Positions 25,961 to 34,968 of a DNA stretch of 64,000 nucleotides are shown piece by piece. The translations under genes and the position numbers were made by a program. The notes under the pieces are model-generated. The model was not told where the DNA came from. It searched no databases and saw nothing but the letters and a program-made list of their open reading frames with translations. Position 1 is the stretch's first letter. Each line of letters starts with the position of its first letter. Source of the stretch: Arthrobacter silviterrae (lineage in GTDB: Bacteria; Actinomycetota; Actinomycetes; Actinomycetales; Micrococcaceae); assembly GCF_011045165.1 (NCBI RefSeq), contig NZ_JAAKZI010000020.1, positions 16,191 through 80,190 on the forward strand. Reading direction: 5' to 3'.

Positions 25961-27570
25961 CATACATGGTCGCCATTCTTGCCGCCGATGCCATCCACGT
26001 CTCCTTTGTTCCGCACCGGCAGGTCCAGGCCCTTGTCATTGACGGCGAAAAGGTCGTGTTCGCCGGCACCTCCGAGGAGGCCCACCGACGCTACCCGCAG
26101 GCGGACCAGTCCCTTGAACTCAACGGAACGATCATCCCCGGACTGGTCGACAGCCACGTCCACACCGTTTTCACCGGGATGACCGGGCAATGGGCGAACC
26201 TTCGGCCCGAAGCCGTCGGCTCCATGGACGCGCTGATCGCCGCCCTGGTCCGTTGCGGGGCCAGCCAGGGCTGGTACCGGGGATGGGGGTATGACGACAC
26301 CCTGCTGCTTGAGGGCCGCCACCCCAGCAGGCATGACCTGGACCGCGTCTCGGTGGGAGACCCGGTGCTGGTGACCCACCTCTCCGGCCACTTCGCTGTC
26401 GCCAACACCCGGGCGCTTGAACTGGCCGGAGTCTGGGACGGGACCCCGGACCCGGTGGGCGGGAGCTTCGTCCGGGATGAAGCCGGCCGGGCATCGGGGC
26501 TGTTGTGGGGGATCGGCGCTGTCCGGGCAGTGCGCGAGCAGTGCCCCCAACCCGAACGCGGGGACGGTCTGCGTGCGGCACGCGAGGCGATGGACCAGGC
26601 CGTTTCCCAGGGAATCACCCAGATTCACGACATGGCCATCGGCTCGCAGTTCGCAGCCCGGGAGCTGGACATGCTCAGGGAGATCGCGGACGCCGGGGCG
26701 ATGCCGGTGCGCCTGTTCGGATATTTGATTGGCGACCTTGTGCCTGAAATCGTTGCCCGGGATCCTGAACTTTTCCGGCACTCGACGGCGTCCCGCCTTC
26801 AGATTCGCGGGGCGAAGCTGTGGGCGGACGGCTCCATCCAAGGACTCTCGGCAGCCGTCGTTGACGGATATGAATGCTGCCCTGAGTCGCACGGCAACCT
26901 GCTGCTGTCCTCGGCCCAAATCGTGGCTAAGGCCCAATCTTTGCTGGCAGCCGGGGCCCAGCTGGCAGTTCATGCCAACGGGGATGGGGCAATAGGGGAA
27001 GTCATCGAGGCCTTCCGCGAGTTGCGCGGCCTGGCGGCAGGGGAGGGGTGGGCCAAACACCGAATTGAGCACTTCCAAATGGCCCACCCCGAACACATCA
27101 AGGCGGCGGCGGAAGTGGGCCTGGGCGCCTCACTGTTTACCAACCATGTCCACTATTGGGGGGACCGCCACCGGGACCGCTTTGTGGGACCGGCCCGGGC
27201 CGAACGCATGAACCCGCTGCGTGAATGCCTGGACCATGGACTCACGGTTGGCATGCACTCGGATTCACCCGTTACGCCCATGAACATTTTGGCCACGATC
27301 GAGACCGCGGTGACCCGTTCCACCCTCGGGGGCTCAATACTCGGGGCCGCACAGGGGGTGTCGGCGGCGGAGGCGTTCCACGTTGCCACGGCCCTGAGCG
27401 CTGACCTTGTTGGTATGGGAGGGGCAGTCGGCACCTTGGAGCCGGGAATGCTTGCCGACCTCGTCCTGCTCGACCGTGACCCCCTGCTGGCCGGGGATGC
27501 CCCCGGCCATATTTCCGCCAGCGTGGTCAAGGCAACCATGGTGGGCGGTGAATGGGTTTATGGCGCTTAG
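25957..27570 (+). CDS. amidohydrolase of the YtcJ-like amidohydrolase-3 family
   Basis: Metal-dependent amidohydrolase, about 537 aa. Metal and catalytic landmarks: GLVDSHVHTVFTG at the N-terminal side, QLAVHANGDGAIGEVIEAF, HRIEHFQMAHPEHI and GMHSDSPVTPMN with the late Asp, then the usual LEPGMLADLVLLDRDPL end. A GTG at 25957 overlaps the thiolase stop as GTGA, suggesting coupling; ATG 25966 is the alternative. Substrate unknown. In this operon it may hydrolyse an amide or ester whose acid is then activated and beta-oxidised. Confidence 0.8.
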   Translation: MTYMVAILAADAIHVSFVPHRQVQALVIDGEKVVFAGTSEEAHRRYPQADQSLELNGTIIPGLVDSHVHTVFTGMTGQWANLRPEAVGSMDALIAALVRCGASQGWYRGWGYDDTLLLEGRHPSRHDLDRVSVGDPVLVTHLSGHFAVANTRALELAGVWDGTPDPVGGSFVRDEAGRASGLLWGIGAVRAVREQCPQPERGDGLRAAREAMDQAVSQGITQIHDMAIGSQFAARELDMLREIADAGAMPVRLFGYLIGDLVPEIVARDPELFRHSTASRLQIRGAKLWADGSIQGLSAAVVDGYECCPESHGNLLLSSAQIVAKAQSLLAAGAQLAVHANGDGAIGEVIEAFRELRGLAAGEGWAKHRIEHFQMAHPEHIKAAAEVGLGASLFTNHVHYWGDRHRDRFVGPARAERMNPLRECLDHGLTVGMHSDSPVTPMNILATIETAVTRSTLGGSILGAAQGVSAAEAFHVATALSADLVGMGGAVGTLEPGMLADLVLLDRDPLLAGDAPGHISASVVKATMVGGEWVYGA

Positions 27571-28765
27571 CTTGGCCGTGCCGCTGCGCCGGGTACGGCG
27601 CTATGGGGCAATCTCGTTCATAACCGGCGTCTACTTTGCCTTCCACACTATGGCTATTACGGCAATAGCCGTTAGTGCGCCTGGACTGGCAGACGCCTCG
27701 ATCGCCGTAACGATCTACATGGGCCTTGGCCTGCTGCTCGATTCGCCCGCAGCGCAGTTGGGGGCCCGGTATGGATTGAAGCCGCTGGTCGCTGCCAGCG
27801 GGGGCCTCATAGTGTTGACGGCCAGCGCCGCCGTGCTGCTGGGGACAGGCTGGTGGATCATGGTGTTCGCCGCGGTCTTCGCCGCGTGTTCCAGCCTGAT
27901 CTATATCCCTACACTGGCACGGTACTCCGAACTCCTGGGGCCGGCGCAGGCAGCAGGCCAAAGGATGTCGGTGTTGGTGCAGCGGGGAGGGGCCCTCATC
28001 GCTTCGGGAGCCATCACCGTGGCCTTGGGCCGGGAAGCCCCTGCGGAACTGTTATTCGGCCTCCTCATCTCCGGCGCCCTGCTCCTGGGCGCCGCGTTTA
28101 CACTGCCGCGGGGCACAAATCCGGGGCAGTCGTCCCGGCCGCCGGCGCCAGCCAACACCGGCGCAGTGGCGGCCATTCGGTTTTCCGTGGCCGAAATGGC
28201 GCGGTCTTCCGTCATGGTCAAGGGGGCCGTTGCCGCTGCAACCATGCCCATCGTGTTTACGGCTGCCGGTTCCGCCCTGCCCGTTGCGCTCCCGGGTCTG
28301 GGCGGCGCCATTGGGCTGGGACTGGTCCTGCGGGAGCTGTTGGCGATGGCGACCGCCGGATTCATGGGGCGTGGTTCGCTGGCACGGACCAACATCGAGT
28401 TCGCCGCGGCAGTGGTTGGGGCCGGCGCAGGATTCTGGTATGGCGCCGTGGCGGGCAGCCCGGTTGCCGTCGCCGTCGGGCTTGGACTCAGCGGACCCCT
28501 CATCGGGGCTGCCATCATGGCCTCCACGCTCAACACCCGGCAGGCAGCATTGGCCAGCACCCGCCCATGGGCCTGTTTTGCCGGCATGGGCATGGCAGCG
28601 CGGGCCGGCGGCCTGGCCGGCCCGCTGCTGCTGGGGTGGATGCTGACGTTTGGGCGAACCGGGCTGGCCGCCGGATTTGTGGTGCTTCTCGCGGCAGCTG
28701 GGCTTGCCGTCGCCCGGCGGAGTGCTGGTGCCCTTATTTCGCCCCGAGGAAAATCGGGTTCGTGA
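27560..28765 (+). CDS. MFS transporter
   Basis: Membrane protein of about 401 aa with around twelve hydrophobic segments in Gly/Ala-rich helices, including GAISFITGVYFAFHTMAITAI and the stretch ARYSELLGPAQAAGQRMSV after helix 4. It is a divergent MFS member; no subfamily is recognised. ATG 27560 starts inside the amidohydrolase gene (11-base overlap), so it is translated with it and may move the same substrate or a product. The longer upstream frame is only a shadow of the amidohydrolase. The 3' end overlaps the convergent PHP gene by 32 bases. Confidence 0.72.
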   Translation: MALSLAVPLRRVRRYGAISFITGVYFAFHTMAITAIAVSAPGLADASIAVTIYMGLGLLLDSPAAQLGARYGLKPLVAASGGLIVLTASAAVLLGTGWWIMVFAAVFAACSSLIYIPTLARYSELLGPAQAAGQRMSVLVQRGGALIASGAITVALGREAPAELLFGLLISGALLLGAAFTLPRGTNPGQSSRPPAPANTGAVAAIRFSVAEMARSSVMVKGAVAAATMPIVFTAAGSALPVALPGLGGAIGLGLVLRELLAMATAGFMGRGSLARTNIEFAAAVVGAGAGFWYGAVAGSPVAVAVGLGLSGPLIGAAIMASTLNTRQAALASTRPWACFAGMGMAARAGGLAGPLLLGWMLTFGRTGLAAGFVVLLAAAGLAVARRSAGALISPRGKSGS

Positions 28766-30305
28766 GGGCCGCCATGGGACCGAGCTGCAGGGCGGTCCCC
28801 ATCGCGGTCCCGTTGCTGGGCGTTCCGTCCGCCATCGGGTGCCGGACCTCAAGGCGCACGTACGCCGCGAGCTGCGGCGTCGTCACCCAGGTGATGGTGC
28901 CCCGGCCGGCGGCGGGCAGGTTCTGCTGGAGGGTCTGGCCCTCGTCGGTGATGAAGCGGACCACGCCGTTGGGCACGCCGGAAACCGCCGCCGTCACCGT
29001 GACGGGGGAATTCGCTGCAACGTCAAGCCGCTCCCCGATGCCGGCGCTCCGTCCGCCGGAGGACACCGTGAAATCGACCGATACATCGGCAGATTCGGCG
29101 ATCCAGCTTCTGCCGTTGCGGATGCCCTCCAACAGGGCATCACGGGAGAGGGCTGCGGCATGGACAACGTTGTGCGGGAAGCCGATCACCTGGGGTGCGC
29201 TGTGGGCGTCGCTGTTGCCCATGGCCGGGAGCCAGCGGCCGCCGGAACGCACCGACTGGGCCAGCATGGAATCCCAGCTGTTGATGGCGTATTCGTCATC
29301 GGCGGTCCACGGGCCGGTCCACACTTCGACGGCGTCGGCGTCGTCGTAGCCGAACTTCCAGCGGCAGGCAACGTAGGGGCAGAAGGGGTGGGCCGGTACC
29401 ACGATCCCGCCCGAGGAACGGATGTGCTGCGCCTCCTGTTTGAAGCCCTTGTCCCGCGCCCGGTAACGCCAGTCGATCCAGTCGCCCGGCTCCAGCCCCA
29501 AGGCGAGGTAGTGTCCATTGCGCGTGGTGACTTCCTCGCCCGTGAGGATGAGCAGGTCATCCCCGGCAAGCGGTCCCCACGCCCCATGCGAGGCGGGCGT
29601 GTTGTGGTCGGTGCTGACCATGAAGTCCAGGCGGGCGGCCCGGGCCCCCGCCGCCACTTCATCGGGGGTGCGCTTGCCGTCGGAATAGACCGTGTGGAGG
29701 TGGGCGTCGCCGCGGTACCAGCCGGCTCCGCGCCCGGTAATCGCCTGGGCGGGGTACAGCGGGCGGTGGGGAGCGCCGTCGGGCCCGTAGTCCAGGGTGA
29801 TGTTGACGGTGTAGTCCATGCCCTCCGCGGCGACCTGGTAGGGGCCCAGCACGATGTTCCAGGTGCCCCTGCCGACCGGGCCGGGGAGGTAGCCCGGCGT
29901 CGCTTCGGCGGCGCTGATGAAGAATTCACTGCGGAATCCCCCGGACCAGCCCCGGAAGCCCTTGCCGGCAAGTTTTGTGCCGTTTTCGTCGAAGATGCCG
30001 ATGTCGCAGGCGTTGTTCAGCAGGCCCGAGGCAACGTGGGGCCTGCTGTACGTGTACTGCACACTGATCTTGTTGACACCGGCGGGCACGTCGAAGGGAA
30101 GGTAGACGAAGTCGGCGGCGCCGGTGTCCAAGTGCCCCGTGATCGTCTTGTTTTTGCTGGTTCCGGAGTCGGCGGCAGCGAACTGTACCGGAGCCAGCGT
30201 CAGGGCGGCGCCTGTCAGGGCTGCGGCCAGGAAACCGCGGCGGGAAGTTGAGTGGATGACATTGTCGGCCTCGTGGGCCTTGCATGGTGAATTCAGGGGC
30301 TTCAC
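28734..30305 (-). CDS. Tat-exported PHP-domain metallohydrolase (CehA/McbA-like)
   Basis: Predicted exported hydrolase of 523 aa. A twin-arginine signal is present (STSRRGFLAAALTGAAL) ending near residue 45. A beta-rich N-terminal region precedes a PHP metal site: GDAHLHTVYSDGKRT, STDHNT, LTGEEVTTRNGHYLALG, VVPAHPFCP and GNSDAHS. CehA/McbA-type members are phosphodiesterases or ester hydrolases; the substrate here is unknown. Next to a second secreted phosphoesterase, an extracellular phosphoester role is attractive. A beta-sandwich tail is likely at the C-terminus. Confidence 0.83.
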   Translation of the reverse strand: MKPLNSPCKAHEADNVIHSTSRRGFLAAALTGAALTLAPVQFAAADSGTSKNKTITGHLDTGAADFVYLPFDVPAGVNKISVQYTYSRPHVASGLLNNACDIGIFDENGTKLAGKGFRGWSGGFRSEFFISAAEATPGYLPGPVGRGTWNIVLGPYQVAAEGMDYTVNITLDYGPDGAPHRPLYPAQAITGRGAGWYRGDAHLHTVYSDGKRTPDEVAAGARAARLDFMVSTDHNTPASHGAWGPLAGDDLLILTGEEVTTRNGHYLALGLEPGDWIDWRYRARDKGFKQEAQHIRSSGGIVVPAHPFCPYVACRWKFGYDDADAVEVWTGPWTADDEYAINSWDSMLAQSVRSGGRWLPAMGNSDAHSAPQVIGFPHNVVHAAALSRDALLEGIRNGRSWIAESADVSVDFTVSSGGRSAGIGERLDVAANSPVTVTAAVSGVPNGVVRFITDEGQTLQQNLPAAGRGTITWVTTPQLAAYVRLEVRHPMADGTPSNGTAMGTALQLGPMAALTNPIFLGAK

Positions 30306-30359
30306 GGTAGTGGGCGGGGGTTAAGGGAACTTGAAATCCGCCAAAACCGGAAATGAAAT

Positions 30360-30393
30360 CAACGCCCCCCGGCCGCGCGGCCGGGAGGCGTTG
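30360..30393 (-). terminator. terminator of the phospholipase-C-like gene
   Basis: A 16-bp stem with one mismatch and a 2-base loop (CAACGCC...CGGCCG-CG-CGGCCGG...GGCGTTG) about 18 bases after the stop, followed on the minus strand by GATTTCATTT. It fits an intrinsic terminator. Confidence 0.75.
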
Positions 30394-30411
30394 ACAAAGC
30401 GGGTGCCGGGC

Positions 30412-32133
30412 TCAGCTGCCGGAGTCGGGACGCCCGTTGCCCCGGCCATTGCCGGTGTGCGTGATGGCCGCGACGGTGCCGTTCTGTTCGTTGAGCAGGA
30501 CCAAGTCGCTGCGCTGGTGGTGGAAGTTGAACATGTTGGCCAGGGAGCCTGCGGTGGCGTCGGCTGACGCGTCGCCGATCTGCCCGGTGTGCCAGTTGTC
30601 CTCGATGAAGCGCAGGATCGAGGACTGGTTGCTCTCTGTGTGGTCCACGAAGTTCTTCTTCGCATAGGGGGAGATCACCAGCAGGGGCTGGCGCGGGCCC
30701 GGGCCGCAGCGGTCGGCATAGCCTCCGCCCATCGGGACGCCGGCGGCTGCTGCGTTTTGGCACCAGGCGGCGTCGTCGGCGGTGTTGGAGGAATTCTTCA
30801 CGGTCGCGGCGACGTGGTCGTACCAGCCGTCCGAGTCGTCATAGGCAATGACCACGGCCGTGCTGTCCCAGTTCTTCGACTTTTGGATATTGTTCACGGT
30901 GGCGGTGATGAAGTTCTGCTCATCGAGCGGGTCCGAGTACGCGGCGTGCCCGTCCTGGGACATCCCGGCCTTCAGGAAGGACACGGCGGGCATGTTGTCC
31001 GTGTTGACCACATGGTTGAAGGCGGTGAGGTCGTACTGGTGGTTTGCCTGGCCGTTGTGCCCGATCTCCGCCGGCGAGGCAGGTGCCAGGTGGTGCGGGT
31101 TGGCGGTGGAGGCGTAGTACTGGAAGGGCTCGTGGTGAGGGGAGTAGTCGGTCACTTTAGCGCCGGCTGCGTTGCCGTGGGAGGACAGGCACGACGCCGG
31201 GCTGCCCGCGGTTGAGGGGGTGGTTGGGGCAAACCCGCCCTGGAACCAGCCCCACGAGACGCCCTTGGCGTTGAGGAGGTCGCCAACGTTTTTCCCGGTC
31301 ATGGCGGCCAGGTTGTTGGCACTGGCGTGGCTGTTGTTGGAGCAGTCGTCGTAGACGGGATCCGGGTCGTTGGTGACCGTTCCGATCCCGTTCGCGTCGG
31401 GCTGGCGGACCGTGTAGCTTCCTGCCGCCGGGGTGGCCACGGGGGCGCCGGCGGCGGAGAACTCCTTGACGCCGTGGGTCTGGCCCGCGACCAGGTTCAA
31501 TGCACCCGGTGTGGAGGGGCCAAGGGTGGTGCTGAAGTGGTTGTCGCTCATGGCGTAGTTCTGGGCGTAGTTCCAGATGCCGGTGACGGTGTTGCCGTCG
31601 TAATAGTCCATGGTCAGGCCGGGGCGGCCGAACTGGTTCGCCCCGCAGCTGTCGCGGCTGGTGAATTGGACGAACTTGTCCATCAGCCCGGCGTTGTACG
31701 CCTTCTGTTCCGAGGTGTAGCCGTGGTCCTGGTCGCAGGTGACGGCCTGCATGGGGGAGAGCCGGGCCGGCTGGATGGAATTCGGGTTGTTGGGGGCCAG
31801 CAGCCCCGCATTCGCCAGCGTGTTGATGCCCTTCGGCGTGTTCTTCGCCGCCGTGAACGCCGGTGCTGCGATTCCGCTGCCCTGCTGTGTTTCGCCCGGC
31901 GTGTTTGCGGCCTGCGGGTACGTCGCGAAGTAGTGGTCAAAGGAAACGTTCTCCTGGAAGATCACCACCACGTGCTTGATGGGCGTGGCGGTGCCGTGCG
32001 GGCTTTCGCCGGCAGTCCCCGGCGCGGCGCCTAGGCCCAGCAGGCTGGCTGCCAGCAGGGAAACCCCGGCCACGGCGGCCGTTGACGCCGCGGCCGCCCG
32101 TTTGCGGCTGGAAGGTTGTTTGAATTCAGGCAT
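30412..32133 (-). CDS. secreted phospholipase C-like phosphoesterase
   Basis: Phosphoesterase of the bacterial phospholipase C/acid phosphatase family, 573 aa, exported. The signal sequence is SRKRAAAASTAAVAGVSLLA. Family motifs follow: IKHVVVIFQENVSFDHYFATY with the metal-binding Glu-Asn, TSRDSCGANQFGRPGLTMDYY, NYAMSDNHFSTTLGPSTPGALNL, AYDDSDGWYDHV and RCGPGPRQPLLVISPYAKKN. Probable substrates are phospholipids or other phosphodiesters. The frame is open upstream, but ATG 32133 places the signal peptide at the N-terminus. Likely induced by phosphate limitation, though no Pho box was identified. Confidence 0.85.
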   Translation of the reverse strand: MPEFKQPSSRKRAAAASTAAVAGVSLLAASLLGLGAAPGTAGESPHGTATPIKHVVVIFQENVSFDHYFATYPQAANTPGETQQGSGIAAPAFTAAKNTPKGINTLANAGLLAPNNPNSIQPARLSPMQAVTCDQDHGYTSEQKAYNAGLMDKFVQFTSRDSCGANQFGRPGLTMDYYDGNTVTGIWNYAQNYAMSDNHFSTTLGPSTPGALNLVAGQTHGVKEFSAAGAPVATPAAGSYTVRQPDANGIGTVTNDPDPVYDDCSNNSHASANNLAAMTGKNVGDLLNAKGVSWGWFQGGFAPTTPSTAGSPASCLSSHGNAAGAKVTDYSPHHEPFQYYASTANPHHLAPASPAEIGHNGQANHQYDLTAFNHVVNTDNMPAVSFLKAGMSQDGHAAYSDPLDEQNFITATVNNIQKSKNWDSTAVVIAYDDSDGWYDHVAATVKNSSNTADDAAWCQNAAAAGVPMGGGYADRCGPGPRQPLLVISPYAKKNFVDHTESNQSSILRFIEDNWHTGQIGDASADATAGSLANMFNFHHQRSDLVLLNEQNGTVAAITHTGNGRGNGRPDSGS

Positions 32134-32349
32134 GGAATGGTCCAATCGTTGCCGATCTGGTGCCGGTAAGGAATGCCGGCCTTTGACTGCACGGGAGCCC
32201 AAAACACTCCAATATCCCGTGCACGGCAACACTAGGTCCCCACCATGAATTCGGGGTGAACCCGGGGTTTCAGGGAGCGGAACCTTCACTGCGGTTCGGC
32301 CGCGCAGGGCGGCACGCAGCCTGCCCCGGGCCGCCGAAGTCCGCCGTGG

Positions 32350-32628
32350 CTAGGGTTCCTTGGTCAGGACTTCGAACTCTTCGACCCCCAGGACCTCCAT
32401 GTGCTGCCCCGCCGTGGTCTCCGTGCGAATCTTCTCCACGGCCTGCTCGCTGCCGGCGAGTGCGGCCTCGTCATCCCAGAGGGTCACGGACAGGGACTTG
32501 CCGTCCTTGCCCAGCAGGTAGTAAATCCCCTTGCAGCCGGCCAGGCCAAGCACCTGGCTGACGGTGGCAGCTGACGGTGCTCCGGTGCTTCCGGGGCCTG
32601 GACGGTAGGTGCTGACTCTTGCGAACAT
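32350..32628 (-). CDS. small ABM-type (ferredoxin-like) protein
   Basis: A 92-aa protein starting MFARVSTYRPGP and containing GCKGIYYLLGKDGKSLSVTLWDDEAALAGSE, the pattern of antibiotic-biosynthesis-monooxygenase-like dimeric barrels. The ATG at 32628 has GGAGGAA six bases upstream, which decides against the much longer open frame. No catalytic residue can be named; many such proteins are uncharacterised. It is alone on its strand. Confidence 0.7.
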   Translation of the reverse strand: MFARVSTYRPGPGSTGAPSAATVSQVLGLAGCKGIYYLLGKDGKSLSVTLWDDEAALAGSEQAVEKIRTETTAGQHMEVLGVEEFEVLTKEP

Positions 32629-32742
32629 CGATTCCTCCACTGTTGCGGCGACGTGTTCCCAGCCTCCCGTGCCCGAAACGCCGTCGGGCCGCAGGGCTGC
32701 TCCCACGGGGCGTGTGCCCCTCCAACAAGTTAGGGTCCAAAC

Positions 32743-33300
32743 GCGTCCGGGCGGGCCATCGCCGAGATGGAGCCCCTGTACCAGCGCTACGATGCCTTTG
32801 TCACCATTTGTTCGGGAGAGGCCCCGACATTCCGCGCACACGACTCCCGCGCATTCTGGCGGCGGGCCAACCACTTCACGGCGGCGAACGTCACGGGCCA
32901 GCCTGTGCTGGCCCTGCCCAGCGGCTTTGGCCCGTCCGGATTGCCGCTGGGCATGCAGCTGCTGGGGCGGCCGTTTGGGGAAGCCGTGATTTTGCGGATC
33001 GGCCACGCATACCAAAGGGCCACGGAGTGGCACCTGCGGCACCCCGCACTGGTTCCCCATGCATCGGCCCCACCCGTCGAAGAACCGGAAACCCTCACGG
33101 AACCGCACGGGGAGGCGGTGACGGCCCTGCGTGCCGAATGCCTGGCGGCGGCCGGACGGGCGGGCCTGGACTTGGACAGGCGGATGCTTGCCCAATTGCT
33201 CGACGGGGCGCCGTACGCCCTCGCCATGGCCGATCGCATGCCACGGGACCACGGCTACGCCGAAGCGCCGGCCAATGTTCTCACCCTGCAGTCCCCATGA
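32743..33300 (+). pseudogene. C-terminal remnant of an amidase
   Basis: The frame encodes GRAIAEMEPLYQRYDAFVTI, then a GatA/amidase-type end (FTAANVTGQPVLALPSGFG, GLPLGMQLLGRPFGEA) and a tail of about 80 residues. The region carrying the Ser-Ser-Lys triad, normally about 250-300 residues before this point, is missing; an in-frame TAG at 32731-32733 closes the frame just upstream. ATG 32767 has no ribosome site. It is best read as the end of a deleted amidase. The stop overlaps a downstream ATG as ATGA. Confidence 0.7.
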
Positions 33301-33398
33301 CTGCCACCCTGTACAGCGTCAACTCCCCGGACCTGCCGCAGCCACCGGCGTGGCAGTCCGCCGGCCCCAAATTCTTCACTCCCAGCGAAAGGCAGTCC

Positions 33399-33809
33399 AT
33401 GTCAGTCACCCTCGCCCAGGCCAACCAGGCCAACCAGGCCATTGCAGCCGCCATTGGGAAGGCGCACGTCCTGGGCATCAACATCAGCGTCTCCGTATGT
33501 GACCCAGGGGGCAGGCTGGTGGCCTTCGCCCGGATGGACGGCAGCCATTGGGGCGCCGGCTACGGCTCACAGGGCAAGGCAGTCGCCTCCGCCGGGTTCG
33601 CCAGGCCCAGCGGTCTGTTGGCTGAGCGGGCGGCGGCGCCCATCATGAGGGGCATCGCCCAGGCCGAGGGCGGGCACATGTTTTATGCCAAGGGAGCGGT
33701 GCCAATCTTCATCGATGGCGCACTGGCAGGGGCATGCGGCGTGGGCGGCGGCACCGGCGAGCAGGACGAGGAATGTGCCGTTGCCGGGTCAACTGCCGTG
33801 CTGGGGTGA
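33399..33809 (+). CDS. GlcG/HbpS-like heme-binding-family protein
   Basis: A 136-aa alpha/beta protein of the GlcG family: AIGKAHVLGINISVSVCDPGG, LVAFARMDGSHWGAGYGS and ending GACGVGGGTGEQDEECA. Function is uncertain; relatives bind heme or accompany catabolic operons. ATG 33399 is chosen for family length and GAAAGG six bases upstream. The frame is open to an ATG at 33297 overlapping the amidase remnant stop (ATGA), which would add 34 unrelated residues. Confidence 0.78.
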   Translation: MSVTLAQANQANQAIAAAIGKAHVLGINISVSVCDPGGRLVAFARMDGSHWGAGYGSQGKAVASAGFARPSGLLAERAAAPIMRGIAQAEGGHMFYAKGAVPIFIDGALAGACGVGGGTGEQDEECAVAGSTAVLG

Positions 33810-33846
33810 AGCACCCGGTCCAGCCATCCAGAAGAAGGATTAGCCC

Positions 33847-34446
33847 ATGATTTACGAATTCCGCTCCTACCAGGTGGAGCCGGAAAATGTCCCTGAGTTT
33901 GAGCGGCGGTTCGGGCAGGCCTACCCCGACAGGGATGCCTTCTCGCCCCTGGCCGGATTTTGGCACACCACGGACGGGCCGTGCAGCGAAGTGGTTCACG
34001 TGTGGCCGTACCGAGACCTGGCGGAACGCACCCGCCTTCGGGCCCTCGCGGCCCAGCACCCCAACTGGCCGCCGGCCACCGGCAGCTTCGTCAACCGGAT
34101 GATGGTTGAACTGGTCCTTCCGTTCGATTTTGTCCAGGGTCCGCAGCCTGGCAGCCCAGGGCCGTTCTATGAGATCAGGTACGACTACTTCAAGGTCTGC
34201 GAGCTGCGTGCCGCAGGGGAGGCCTGGTCCCGTGCGATCCAGGAGCGCAGCCTGACGGAGCCCCTGGTGGTTGCCGGCCGCCTGGAGTTCGGCCAGAGCA
34301 ACGGGATTGTCCAAATATGGGCACGTCCGCAAGCTGGCGCGGGCCCCATGGAAGGGTCCAACCCCACCGGCGCCCATGATGGTCCGGCGCCGACGTCCAC
34401 CGTGACCAAGCAGCTGGCCCCTGCGGCCTTCTCACCCCTGCAATAG
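33847..34446 (+). CDS. NIPSNAP-family protein
   Basis: A 199-aa protein with an N-terminal NIPSNAP dimeric alpha-beta barrel (MIYEFRSYQVEP, FWHTTDGPCSEVVHVWPYRDL) and a second similar half (PFYEIRYDYFKV). Role unknown in bacteria; such genes often accompany amidases and GlcG-like genes in catabolic clusters. It follows the GlcG-like gene by 37 bases with AAGGA before the ATG. Confidence 0.8.
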   Translation: MIYEFRSYQVEPENVPEFERRFGQAYPDRDAFSPLAGFWHTTDGPCSEVVHVWPYRDLAERTRLRALAAQHPNWPPATGSFVNRMMVELVLPFDFVQGPQPGSPGPFYEIRYDYFKVCELRAAGEAWSRAIQERSLTEPLVVAGRLEFGQSNGIVQIWARPQAGAGPMEGSNPTGAHDGPAPTSTVTKQLAPAAFSPLQ

Positions 34447-34501
34447 CACGCCGCGCCGGGCTACGGGGCAAGGCCCCACAGCTCAGGACGACGGCGGCGT
34501 G
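34447..34501. terminator. weak stem between convergent genes
   Basis: CACGCCGC pairs with GCGGCGTG across the 36-base gap between NIPSNAP and maoC stops, enclosing a short perfect stem GGGGC-AAG-GCCCC. There is no T run; a low-confidence bidirectional stem. Confidence 0.35.
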
Positions 34502-34968
34502 CCCGGGGCCTCATACAACCGGGAGACCACCTCGGCAACACAGCCGGGCTTCTTCGCCTCCCCGTTGAATTCCTGTTCGACGGTGACCTGGACGGTTGAC
34601 TGTGCCCAGTTTTCCTGGCGGTCAAGGTCCACCAGTTTGATCCGGCCGCGCACCCGCGAACCGGCCAGGACCGGAGCCGGGTAGCGGACCTTGTTGGAGC
34701 CGTAGTTCACGCCCATGGACAACCCGTCCACCCGGTAGGTGTCGAACATGAACCCGGACACCAGGGAAAGGGTCAGGTAGCCGTGCACCAGCGTGGTGCC
34801 GAACGGCCCCGCTGCCGCCCTTTCCGTGTCGACATGGATCCACTGGTGGTCGTTGGTTACGTCAGCGAAGGCATTGATGTCCGCCTGGGTGATGGTGCGC
34901 CATTCCGTGACGCCAATTTCCTCACCCACGTGCCTGGCGAAGTCGTCTATGCCGTTGAAGGTCCTCAT
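34483..34968 (-). CDS. MaoC-like (R)-hydratase
   Basis: Hot-dog-fold protein of 161 aa with the hydratase motif: NAFADVTNDHQWIHVDTERA, FGTTLVHGYLTLSLV, and NYGSNKVRYPAPVLAGSRV. The Asp/His of this motif are the catalytic pair in (R)-specific enoyl-CoA hydratases. ATG 34968 overlaps the SDR stop as ATGA. With the FabG-like reductase upstream, it could handle (R)-3-hydroxyacyl thioesters. Confidence 0.85.
   Translation of the reverse strand: MRTFNGIDDFARHVGEEIGVTEWRTITQADINAFADVTNDHQWIHVDTERAAAGPFGTTLVHGYLTLSLVSGFMFDTYRVDGLSMGVNYGSNKVRYPAPVLAGSRVRGRIKLVDLDRQENWAQSTVQVTVEQEFNGEAKKPGCVAEVVSRLYEAPGTPPSS

Noticed and set aside
25123..27096. 657-codon minus-strand frame
   Set aside because: Spans two well-defined plus-strand genes on the opposite strand and has no recognisable motif.
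32619..33296. Upstream extension of the GlcG-like frame
   Set aside because: Arg/Pro/Gly-rich shadow of the amidase remnant; family length and ribosome site support ATG 33399.
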